In this document: positions 23,867 through 30,572 of the stretch, piece by piece
How the letters are laid out: every line of letters begins with the position of its first letter
Position numbering within the stretch: the first letter of the stretch is position 1
From: Magnetococcales bacterium
GTDB lineage: Bacteria > Pseudomonadota > Magnetococcia > Magnetococcales > UBA8363
Direction: 5' to 3'
Length of the DNA stretch: 32,202 nucleotides
NCBI GenBank assembly: GCA_015228925.1
Contig: JADGCQ010000041.1
Span: 1-32,202, forward strand
Notes under the pieces: model-generated
Databases searched by the model: none
What the model saw: the letters and a program-made list of their open reading frames with translations, nothing else
What the model was told of the DNA's origin: nothing
Made by a program: the position numbers and the translations under genes

Positions 23867-23881
23867 CCTCCCCATCCGCCA
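23867..23881 (+). repeat. Right attachment site (copy of tRNA-Ser 3' end)
   Basis: An exact 15-bp copy of the end of tRNA-Ser, including CCA. It is followed at once by a seven-T tract (23883-23889), which looks like the original terminator of the tRNA gene displaced by the insertion. Confidence 0.75.
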
Positions 23882-23953
23882 ATTTTTTTCTACCATCGTC
23901 GTGGACGTGCGCACGCAGGATGCGGTGGTATGACGACCGGAGAGATACGTCAA

Positions 23954-24277
23954 ATGGCTACTCCAGAAGCTCTTCAGGTCGTAACGCGCTATTTGCACTA
24001 TCTGAAGGATCAGGGAATGCCTATCGCCTTTGGCGTCCTTTATGGATCCCAGGCGCGTGGGGACGCAAGGCCAGACAGTGACTTCGACCTTATGGTCGTT
24101 TCCTCCCAATTTGATCAACCAAACAATTGGAACCACACAGAACGTCTTTGGAAAGCAACCGTGTATACCGACAGTCGTATCGAACCCATTGGCATCGGTG
24201 CCAAACAGTGGGAAGAGGATGAGAGCTTTCCCCTGATCGACATCGCCCGTCAGGAGGGACAGATCATCCCAATGTGA
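23954..24277 (+). CDS. Minimal nucleotidyltransferase (MNT), orphan
   Basis: 107 residues. The pol-beta-type nucleotidyltransferase motif is GSQARGDARPDSDFDLMVV: GS at 31-32 and two aspartates (43, 45), the GS-X10-DxD spacing of MNT/MntA antitoxins. A later acidic residue lies in SRIEPIGIG. GGAGAG lies 9 nt before the ATG at 23954; a start at 23930 is also possible. Unlike the MNT gene at 25354, no HEPN partner is adjacent. The gene lies 72 bp outside the right attachment site. Confidence 0.8.
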   Translation: MATPEALQVVTRYLHYLKDQGMPIAFGVLYGSQARGDARPDSDFDLMVVSSQFDQPNNWNHTERLWKATVYTDSRIEPIGIGAKQWEEDESFPLIDIARQEGQIIPM

Positions 24278-24345
24278 GTTTGAGTCTCAGTCTGGAATTC
24301 AAACGGATCATTTTGCCGACTCCCCGATAATAGCCGACAGACATC

Positions 24346-24660
24346 ATGATTGAAGACATCAAAAAAACCCTGTGGGCGACCGCCGACAAGCTGCGGGCCA
24401 ATATGGATGCCGCCGAATATAAGCACCTCGTACTTGGCCTCATCTTCCTCAACTCTATTTTCAACACCTTCACCGCACGTCGGGCTGAATTAAAACGGCG
24501 TTTCGCGGACCCGTCGGACGCATGTTTTCTTCCCAACGCAACCGAAAATCAATAAGCCGCCGAACTGGAAGATCGGGATTATTACAACTATCAGGACATC
24601 CCCAGCTTTTGTCGTCGTGTTAAACTGTCTGAGATTGCCGAATATGGGTATGAGTTTTGA
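24346..24660 (+). pseudogene. hsdM relic (type I restriction methylase) with large internal deletion
   Basis: The first 65 or so residues (IKKTLWATADKLRANMDAAE, YKHLVLGLIFLNS, then RRAELKRRFADP) are the well-known N-terminus of HsdM, whose normal length is about 500. A TAA at 24553 interrupts the frame. The same frame then continues AAELEDRDYYNYQ (still N-terminal HsdM) and jumps to DIPSFCRRVKLSEIAEYGYEF, which resembles the C-terminal DIPGFCKSV..EEI..HGY block. The SAM-binding and NPPF motifs are missing. The gene is therefore dead through a deletion of about 1.2 kb plus a nonsense mutation. No hsdS or hsdR is present. Confidence 0.8.
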
Positions 24661-24682
24661 ACCATGAACACGAGGTGAATGC

Positions 24683-24922
24683 ATGATGACCGTTGCCGAA
24701 TTGATCGAAATCTTGAAACAGCATGAGCCAGACATGCCGGTGACGGTGGCTGGATATGAGGGGGGGTACAACGATATCTCCTCGGTGGCTCCGGTTCGGA
24801 TGATCACGGAGGCCAACACCCAGTGGTACTTCGGGGCGCACGAAGAAGCCGATGATGGAAACGAGAAAACCGTGACGGCACTGTTGCTGTCTGGACATAA
24901 TCATGTGGCAAAGGATGGTTGA
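24683..24922 (+). CDS. Small conserved-type protein of unknown function
   Basis: 79 residues. The start MMTVAELIEILKQHEPDMPV and the following AGYEGGYNDI resemble many short phage and island proteins that begin the same way and have no assigned function. GAGGTGAA precedes the ATG. It ends 1 nt before the likely start of the HEPN gene, so it is the first gene of a five-gene run. No catalytic motif is visible. Confidence 0.6.
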   Translation: MMTVAELIEILKQHEPDMPVTVAGYEGGYNDISSVAPVRMITEANTQWYFGAHEEADDGNEKTVTALLLSGHNHVAKDG

Positions 24923-24923
24923 A

Positions 24924-25364
24924 ATGGCGGAGCGGGACAATCAGTCTGGAGTACCCCATAAGGAGAGCGCGTCCCGGCTGAGTGTGGAAGCTTTGGAACT
25001 GGCAGTGGCGGCTCTGGAAGAGGGGCTGCGAGAATATGAAATGTATCCATTGCTGACCATGCGCGATGGCGTCATCCAACGGTTCGAGATCGCCATGGAC
25101 CTCTCCTGGAAGTTGCTCCAACGCACCCTCAAGGATGTTTTGGCCATCAGTCCGGGTTTGATGCGAACTAGGCAGGACATGTTCCGCATTGCTGCGGAAT
25201 ACGAGCTGATAACAAACACAGAGGCGTGGCTGGGACATTATGAGGCACGCAATCAGACATCGCATATCTATGACCGTGATCTGGCGGCCCATGTCTTCAA
25301 ACAGATTCCCGCATTTCTTCCGAATGTGCGAGAACTTGTCGTGAGGTTGAAAGGTGCTTCTTGA
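24924..25364 (+). CDS. HEPN-domain toxin (HepT/HI0074-like)
   Basis: 146 residues, mainly helical. The HEPN ribonuclease motif R-X4-H-X-Y is present as RNQTSHIY (109-116). Upstream helices match the nucleotidyltransferase-substrate-binding (HI0074) family: LEEGLREYE, RDGVIQRFEIAMDLSWKLLQ, LKDVL. In HepT-MntA systems this protein is the RNase toxin and is silenced when the partner adds AMP to the motif tyrosine. The start is the ATG at 24924, with AAAGGA 8 nt upstream; in-frame ATGs at 24903 and 24915 lack good spacing. It overlaps the MNT gene by 11 bp. Confidence 0.85.
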   Translation: MAERDNQSGVPHKESASRLSVEALELAVAALEEGLREYEMYPLLTMRDGVIQRFEIAMDLSWKLLQRTLKDVLAISPGLMRTRQDMFRIAAEYELITNTEAWLGHYEARNQTSHIYDRDLAAHVFKQIPAFLPNVRELVVRLKGAS

Positions 25365-25695
25365 TCTTGATCTGCAAACCAGCCATCTTGGGATCATACG
25401 GGAGATCCTGCAACGATGCGTTCCCCATTGGGAGGTTTGGGCCTTTGGTTCTCGGGTGCGTGGAATGGCGCGCCCCTCTTCGGACCTGGATTTGTGCATC
25501 CTGAGCGAAGAGCCGTTGGCATTCCATCTGCTCAGTCAATTGCGGGACTCTTTCTCAAGTTCCACCCTTCCCTTCCGGGTAGACGTGGTAGATTGGGCGA
25601 CCACCAGTGATTCGTTTCGGAAGATTATTGAGGAAAACAAGATTGTGGTTCAAAAGGGACAAGACAAGAAAATGCGTGGGAGTCAATGGAGATGA
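25354..25695 (+). CDS. MNT nucleotidyltransferase antitoxin (MntA/HI0073-like)
   Basis: 113 residues from a GTG with GAGG 7 nt upstream. GSRVRGMARPSSDLDL gives the GS-X10-DxD motif (GS 32-33, Asp44, Asp46), and FRVDVVDW supplies the third acidic residue. In MntA-HepT pairs this protein AMPylates the HEPN toxin. The gene order here is HEPN first, then MNT. The C-terminal end overlaps the next gene by 10 bp. Confidence 0.87.
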   Translation: MLLDLDLQTSHLGIIREILQRCVPHWEVWAFGSRVRGMARPSSDLDLCILSEEPLAFHLLSQLRDSFSSSTLPFRVDVVDWATTSDSFRKIIEENKIVVQKGQDKKMRGSQWR

Positions 25696-26024
25696 TCAAG
25701 CCGGGCAAACGGGACGTAAAACACCTCATACGGATTACCGGTCCAGAATTGACCAGTCTACAGGCATTGACAGTTGATATGTCCGAGTGCTTTGGGCTGG
25801 ATAGTCGTATCGGCAAATACCAAGGTAAACGCCCAATCGGTTTGTACCAGTGGGATCTGGATTGTTTGATCGGTGCCATCGAAATGGGTATCAAAGATAT
25901 CCAAACCAAGGGACAGGCTGGGTATGGCCGTTATGGCACATCCGACAAAGACAGCCTCAATCGCCTTTTACAACGTCTGCAAAGTGCATACACTTCCCAT
26001 GATAAACCTACTCCAAAAACATGA
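25686..26024 (+). CDS. Unknown protein between MNT and Sir2 genes
   Basis: 112 residues, not recognised. It begins MEMIKPGKRDVKHLIRITGPEL, has a conserved-looking patch GKRPIGLYQWDLDCLIGAIE, and ends in a basic helix (LNRLLQRLQSAY). No signal peptide or membrane segment. The start overlaps the MNT gene by 10 bp and the stop overlaps the Sir2 start by 4 bp (ATGA), so it is translated with both. The position suggests an adaptor or third component, but nothing in the sequence proves it. An ATG at 25692 would shorten it by two residues. Confidence 0.7.
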   Translation: MEMIKPGKRDVKHLIRITGPELTSLQALTVDMSECFGLDSRIGKYQGKRPIGLYQWDLDCLIGAIEMGIKDIQTKGQAGYGRYGTSDKDSLNRLLQRLQSAYTSHDKPTPKT

Positions 26025-26878
26025 CTGAAGATATCTCAACCGCGTGGGTCCGTGCTGCCCGGACCATCGGTGATGCCGATGCCTTGTTGATCACCGCCGG
26101 GGCGGGAATGGGGGTCGATTCGGGTCTGCCTGACTTCCGGGGTAATACCGGATTCTGGCGGCACTATCCCCCCATGGAATCGTTGGGCCTCGCGTTCGTG
26201 GACATGGCCAACCCGGAACGTTTCCGCCAAGATCCCACCTTGGCCTGGGGCTTCTACGGCCACCGGCTGCATCTGTACCGCCAGACGCCCCCCCATGATG
26301 GTTATCGCCAATTGTTGGATATGGCCCACAACAAACCCCGTGGGTTCTTCGTATTCACCAGCAACGTTGACGGGCATTTCCAACGATCAGGATTCCCAAT
26401 GGATCGGGTGGCCGAATGTCATGGCTCCATTCACCACCTGCAATGCCTCCACCCCTGTTCCCGATCTATCTGGTCCGCCGACGCAACCAACATTCCGGTG
26501 GACAAAACCACGTTCCGAGCCACGGGCACCTTGCCCCAATGTCCAAACTGCCGACGCTTGGCCCGGCCCAACGTGTTGATGTTCGACGATGGCCAGTGGG
26601 TACCTGATCGCACGAACACGCAAACTATCCAACTCAATCAATGGCTGTCTGCCCTGGATAAAGCCGACGACCGCCTGACTGTGGTGGAACTCGGTGCAGG
26701 GCTTGGGGTGCCCACGGTGCGACGATTTTCTGAATCGGTGGCACGTCATCATGGCGGCAACCTGGTGCGGATCAACATCAAAGATCATCAGGTTCCGGGT
26801 GATCTAAACGCCGTCTCCCTGCCCTTGGGTGCGGCAGAGGCGGTGCTGCACATTGACGAAAAACTTAAAAACCTGTGA
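26021..26878 (+). CDS. Sir2 family NAD-dependent protein (sirtuin)
   Basis: 285 residues. NAD-binding AGAGMGVDSGLPDFRG (26-41), TSNVDGHFQ (113-121; TQNID in most sirtuins), catalytic-type histidine in ECHGS (His134), a four-cysteine zinc site (Cys142, 146, 174, 177) and RPNVLMFDD. The C-terminal Rossmann part has VELGAGLGVPTVR. The zinc site and HG motif suggest a true deacylase or ADP-ribosyltransferase rather than the zinc-less NADase Sir2 domains of Thoeris or DSR. The overlap with the upstream unknown gene ties it to the HEPN-MNT pair. Confidence 0.88.
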   Translation: MTEDISTAWVRAARTIGDADALLITAGAGMGVDSGLPDFRGNTGFWRHYPPMESLGLAFVDMANPERFRQDPTLAWGFYGHRLHLYRQTPPHDGYRQLLDMAHNKPRGFFVFTSNVDGHFQRSGFPMDRVAECHGSIHHLQCLHPCSRSIWSADATNIPVDKTTFRATGTLPQCPNCRRLARPNVLMFDDGQWVPDRTNTQTIQLNQWLSALDKADDRLTVVELGAGLGVPTVRRFSESVARHHGGNLVRINIKDHQVPGDLNAVSLPLGAAEAVLHIDEKLKNL

Positions 26879-27030
26879 AGACTTCCTGACATGCACGGTA
26901 GAACTTTCTTTTAATCCACGGGAGGTGCATGATCCCTATGTCGTTACGGTGTTATTGTTCCAAAACACACAAACATGGGGAAAATGTCTGGGTCATCCAT
27001 GACGGGCCGTTCCACTTCAGGAGCCAAAAC

Positions 27031-27369
27031 ATGATCGTCGTTGTCAACCGCATCCCTGTCAAAAAAGACTATTGGGACGAATTTGAGACCCGGTTTCAAA
27101 ATCGGGCGGGTCTGGTAGACCGCTCCCCAGGTTTTATCCGTAACTTGGTCCTCCGCCCGGTGGACAACAGTTCCCACTATCATGTCATAATGACCTGGTG
27201 GGAAAACAAAGAAGCTTTCGAGGCCTGGACACAAAGCCCCGCCTTCAAAGAAGCCCATGCAGCCCATCGCGGTGCCAATCGCGACATGTACGCCGGACCC
27301 AACGTGTTCGAAATGCATGAGGTGGTGACCGACACTTCAGATGGCGCAACCAGTCAAACAAAACCATGA
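27031..27369 (+). CDS. ABM-fold monooxygenase (IsdG/HmoA-like)
   Basis: 112 residues. MIVVVNRIPVKKDYWDEFE, then LVDRSPGFIRNLVLRP, YHVIMTWWENKEAFEAWTQS and FKEAHA form a single ABM ferredoxin-like domain. Heme-degrading IsdG/HmoA enzymes and quinol monooxygenases share this pattern; the asparagine, tryptophan and histidine positions are compatible with a heme oxygenase but do not prove it. I chose the ATG at 27031 because AGGAG lies 7 nt upstream and the domain starts there. A longer frame from 26929 (with GGGAGG upstream) adds 34 residues and cannot be excluded. The stop overlaps the next gene by 4 bp. Confidence 0.78.
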   Translation: MIVVVNRIPVKKDYWDEFETRFQNRAGLVDRSPGFIRNLVLRPVDNSSHYHVIMTWWENKEAFEAWTQSPAFKEAHAAHRGANRDMYAGPNVFEMHEVVTDTSDGATSQTKP

Positions 27370-28289
27370 ACCCTACCACGGCAGACGACAAATCTTACCT
27401 CGGCGAATGCCGCAGCGTCACCATCACCAGCATCTCGGAAATCGGCTGGCACGATACCCGCCAGATATTGGCCGATATCCAAGCTACCGGAGGACCGCAA
27501 GCGAGCCAGTGGGATAAAACATGGGATCCCCACAACGCCGCTGGCAGTTCCAGCTTGATCGAAATCACGTCGCTGCACGGTGAACAACATAAATTTATCG
27601 TTGATTGTGGGTGGGATGAAGAGTACATGGCCCGCCGTTTTGAAGAAACCGGCGTCGCTCGCATGGTGGAACGTGGAGAAATCGATTTTTTGTTTCTCTC
27701 CCACGAACATTTAGACCACCTGTGGGGACTCCAAACCGTTCTGCGTCTGCGACCCGACATCACCCTCAGGATCCCCCCCACCTTCACCCAGGAGGCCATG
27801 GCCTTCATCCTGGGAGAACGGACCGCTCCAACCCACACAGGGACAAAACCACGGGTCAAACACACGGGAACGATCATCCCAACCCCTCCCGGAAAACCCA
27901 CCATCCTCTATCCCGGCTGCGTGGCCGTGGTTTTCGACCTTCCCATCCCGCTCGGCATCCACGGCGAACAATCGCTCTACTTCCGGGTGCAAAACAAAGG
28001 GACCGTTTGTGTGACGGGCTGCTGCCACCAAACCGTCACCCGCCTAGCCGACCATGCCCTCACCCACATCACCAACGATGCCACACTCCATGGTCTATAC
28101 GGTGGACTCCATATTGCCCCCTTCGGTCCCCTGTCTGCCGAACAGGGGCAAATGATCGCCGATCTGCGCCGTTTTGGGTTCCAAAAGATCGCCGCCAACC
28201 ATTGCACCGGACCATCGGCCATTGAAAAAATGGTGGAACTCAGATATCCGGTCATCCCAGGCAACCGGGGAGCCATCACCTTCGGATAA
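27366..28289 (+). CDS. Metallo-beta-lactamase-fold hydrolase (COG1237-like)
   Basis: 307 residues. SHEHLDH (112-118) is the metal-binding motif. The C-terminal half has VTGCCHQTVTR, YGGLHIAPFG and ANHCTGPSAIEKM, which match the arrangement in 7,8-dihydropterin-6-methyl-aminobenzene-phosphate synthase-like proteins (COG1237), where these blocks supply further metal ligands. The physiological substrate in bacteria is unknown. No signal peptide, so cytoplasmic. It is translationally coupled to the ABM protein (ATGA), which suggests a shared pathway. Confidence 0.82.
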   Translation: MNPTTADDKSYLGECRSVTITSISEIGWHDTRQILADIQATGGPQASQWDKTWDPHNAAGSSSLIEITSLHGEQHKFIVDCGWDEEYMARRFEETGVARMVERGEIDFLFLSHEHLDHLWGLQTVLRLRPDITLRIPPTFTQEAMAFILGERTAPTHTGTKPRVKHTGTIIPTPPGKPTILYPGCVAVVFDLPIPLGIHGEQSLYFRVQNKGTVCVTGCCHQTVTRLADHALTHITNDATLHGLYGGLHIAPFGPLSAEQGQMIADLRRFGFQKIAANHCTGPSAIEKMVELRYPVIPGNRGAITFG

Positions 28290-28339
28290 CCCCGATTCGG
28301 GACAGGTCTTTCAACCCCCACCCTACAGGAATCAAACCC

Positions 28340-29491
28340 ATGCAAAATTTTGTCTACCACAATCCGGTTCGCATCCTTTTTGGCGAGCATACCATTGCCC
28401 AGCTTCCCACCGTCATTCCCCAAGGCAGCCGGGTTCTCATGGTCTATGGCCAGGGTTCCATCCACCGGAACGGGGTTTATCAACAGGTGAAAACGGCACT
28501 GAACGGTTGGTCTCTATTGGAATTTGGCGGATTGGAGGCCAATCCACACTATGAAACCTGTCTGAAGGCGGTAGAGATTTGCCACCAAGAAACAATCACC
28601 TTTCTCCTGGCCGTCGGGGGGGGATCGGTGCTGGATGGGACCAAGTTCATTGCCGCCGCCACCCTGTTTGCGGGTGATCCCTGGTCCATGCTGGCTGACA
28701 ATGCCCCCGTGGAACGGGCACTCCCTCTGGGGTGTGTTTTAACGTTGCCCGCCACTGGATCGGAAATGAACGGTTTTTCGGTCATTTCGCGTGAGTCCAA
28801 CCAGGAAAAACGGGGGTTTGGCAGTCCGCATCTCTATCCGCAATTTTCCATTCTGGACCCCAGCACCACCTTTTCGCTGAATGATCGTCAGGTCGCCAAC
28901 GGCATTGTGGACACCTTTATCCATGTCATGGAGCAATACCTCACCACCCCCGCCCAGGCACCGTTACAAGATCGGCAGGCGGAGGCCATCATCCTGACCC
29001 TTCTGGAAGAGGCACCCAAAGTTCGCACCATCCCCAACGATTATGCCGTGCGTGCCAATCTGATGTGGTGTGCCACCCAGGGATTGAACGGCCTCATCGG
29101 TTGCGGTGTACCGCAAGACTGGTCCACCCATTTGATCGGGCATGAACTCACCGCACTCTATGGTCTGGATCATGGCCAATCATTGGCGGTGGTGTTGCCT
29201 GGGGTCTGGATGTTCAATCTAAAATTAAAACAGGCCAAGCTGGCACACTATGCCCGCCGGATCTGGGGGATGACCGAAGGTTCCGAAGAGACCTTGGCTT
29301 TGGCGGCCATCGAACGGACCGAGCAGTTTTTCCGAGAATTAGGGGTCAAGACGCGGTTATCGGAATATGGAATCGGCCCGGAGGCGGTCCAAGCGGTCGC
29401 CGACCGGATCAAGGCCAGAGGACTTACCCTGGGCGAACAAGGAAACATCGGAAGCGATGCAGTGGCCAGCTTGTTGACGATGCGGCTTTGA
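28340..29491 (+). CDS. Iron-containing alcohol dehydrogenase (YqhD-like)
   Basis: 383 residues, close to the 387 of E. coli YqhD. NAD(P)-binding GGGSVLDGTKFIAAA (93-107), LPATGSEMNGFSVIS (136-150), metal-binding region NGIVDTFIHVMEQY (Asp191, His195) and HLIGHELTALYGLDHGQSL with the remaining histidine ligands. The likely reaction is NADPH-dependent reduction of short-chain or toxic aldehydes. AGGA precedes the ATG. It lies 50 bp after the MBL gene in the same direction. Confidence 0.88.
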   Translation: MQNFVYHNPVRILFGEHTIAQLPTVIPQGSRVLMVYGQGSIHRNGVYQQVKTALNGWSLLEFGGLEANPHYETCLKAVEICHQETITFLLAVGGGSVLDGTKFIAAATLFAGDPWSMLADNAPVERALPLGCVLTLPATGSEMNGFSVISRESNQEKRGFGSPHLYPQFSILDPSTTFSLNDRQVANGIVDTFIHVMEQYLTTPAQAPLQDRQAEAIILTLLEEAPKVRTIPNDYAVRANLMWCATQGLNGLIGCGVPQDWSTHLIGHELTALYGLDHGQSLAVVLPGVWMFNLKLKQAKLAHYARRIWGMTEGSEETLALAAIERTEQFFRELGVKTRLSEYGIGPEAVQAVADRIKARGLTLGEQGNIGSDAVASLLTMRL

Positions 29492-29546
29492 ACAAAGGCA
29501 TCGATCATGATTTAAGGGAGTCGTGACGCCATGCCCCGGCATTGCT

Positions 29547-29963
29547 TCATGACCATTCCCAAGGGTCGATCACGTCCAGGCCGGGAAGAAGAAAGTCCCG
29601 CCGGTTGCGCGTCACCAGCCGCAGTTCGTGATGCAGGGCCGTAGCCGCAAGCAGACTATCAATTGCGGGCAACGAACGTCCCACCTCCCCCAGCAACCGC
29701 CCCCAGCGGTCGGCGACCACGCGATCTACCGGCAACACCCGCCCGCCAAACCAGCCGGAAAGATCGTGTTCCAACCACAAACGGAGCCGTTCCCGCCGGA
29801 CCCCTGGGGCCAACCGCTCCACCCCCTTACGAATCTCGCCCAGGGTCAGCACGCTGACGTGAAGGCGATAGTCCGGCACCTGAGACAACCAACGAAGCAC
29901 CGCCGGATTCGGCTCGGTACGCACCGTTTCCGAAAGGATATTGGTATCGAGCAGATAGCTCAC
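29547..29963 (-). CDS. vapC: PIN-domain toxin (VapC/FitB type)
   Basis: 138 residues. PIN acidic residues are present: LLDTNILSE at the N-terminus, LTLGEIRKGVERL in the middle, and LPAIDSLLAATALHHELRLV with VTRNRRDF at the end. VapC-type toxins are Mg-dependent RNases that cut tRNA or rRNA. The start overlaps the upstream antitoxin stop by 4 bp. The sequence looks GC-richer than its neighbours, consistent with mobility of toxin-antitoxin genes. Confidence 0.92.
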   Translation of the reverse strand: MSYLLDTNILSETVRTEPNPAVLRWLSQVPDYRLHVSVLTLGEIRKGVERLAPGVRRERLRLWLEHDLSGWFGGRVLPVDRVVADRWGRLLGEVGRSLPAIDSLLAATALHHELRLVTRNRRDFLLPGLDVIDPWEWS

Positions 29964-30208
29964 AACACCATTTGCCGGTCCGTGGAACGGTCCCGTTCCA
30001 GGTCCAGATCCACCCCGACGAAGGGCGAGGTACGCATGAAATCGACGAAAGAGGAGACGGGATGTGTCATCCGATCAAATTCCGCACGGCTGACCAGTAC
30101 AGCGGACGGTTCCCCATGCACCGTGATCTCCTGGGGACCATCGACCGCCGCCCGGCGTACCAATTCGCTGAAACGGGCTTTGGCCTCTTGTAATTGCCAT
30201 GTGGGCAT
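29960..30208 (-). CDS. Phd/YefM-type antitoxin
   Basis: 82 residues. MPTWQLQEAKARFSELVRRA, then GPQEITVHGEPSAVLVSRAEF is the standard Phd/YefM DNA-binding fold, followed by a flexible toxin-binding tail (FMRTSPFVGVDLDLERDRS). It neutralises the PIN toxin and should repress the operon. A strong promoter with an overlapping palindrome lies upstream. Confidence 0.9.
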   Translation of the reverse strand: MPTWQLQEAKARFSELVRRAAVDGPQEITVHGEPSAVLVSRAEFDRMTHPVSSFVDFMRTSPFVGVDLDLERDRSTDRQMVL

Positions 30209-30233
30209 CAGAGCGACTCCTGGGTTGTGGTTG

Positions 30234-30272
30234 GACTAGTCTGACTATAATGGAAATCTGCCCCATTGTCAG
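30234..30272 (-). promoter_or_regulatory. Promoter and probable operator of the Phd/VapC pair
   Basis: Read on the minus strand, CTGACA (30272-30267) and TATAGT (30249-30244) are separated by 17 bp, a good sigma70 match. The palindrome GACTAGTC (30234-30241) lies at the expected transcription start and could be the antitoxin's binding site. Confidence 0.6.
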
Positions 30273-30308
30273 CCGCAAAATGTGGGGAGCCAAGAGAGTT
30301 GTCCGGTT

Positions 30309-30431
30309 CTATAGCCAAGAAAATCTTGAATCTCCAATCCCTCGGACTGGCTTGGTCAGGTTGTCGTCGATTGAAACCGCGACCGGGTGACGATTTTCAT
30401 CGGTAACCAGCTTTCTCCGAACGGCGGGCAT
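30309..30431 (-). pseudogene. Possible antitoxin remnant
   Basis: A 40-residue frame begins MPAVRRKLVTDENRHPVAVSID, which resembles the start of small antitoxin-like proteins (the RKxVTDExxxPVAVxID pattern), then diverges to an unrelated tail and stops. GAGAGG lies 5 nt before the ATG. It is probably a truncated or frameshifted gene. The surrounding 30273-30572 region otherwise shows nothing I can support. Confidence 0.35.
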
Positions 30432-30572
30432 ACCAACCTCTCCCGAAAAACAAAACATCCCACCCCCAGGCGCAATCAGCCCCATGCCAATCTTTTGCGG
30501 GCAAACCGTTGGACACCGCACCCCTGAAACCCCGACGGAGAAGAACTACGACCGAAGCTTATGCCCCATCGA

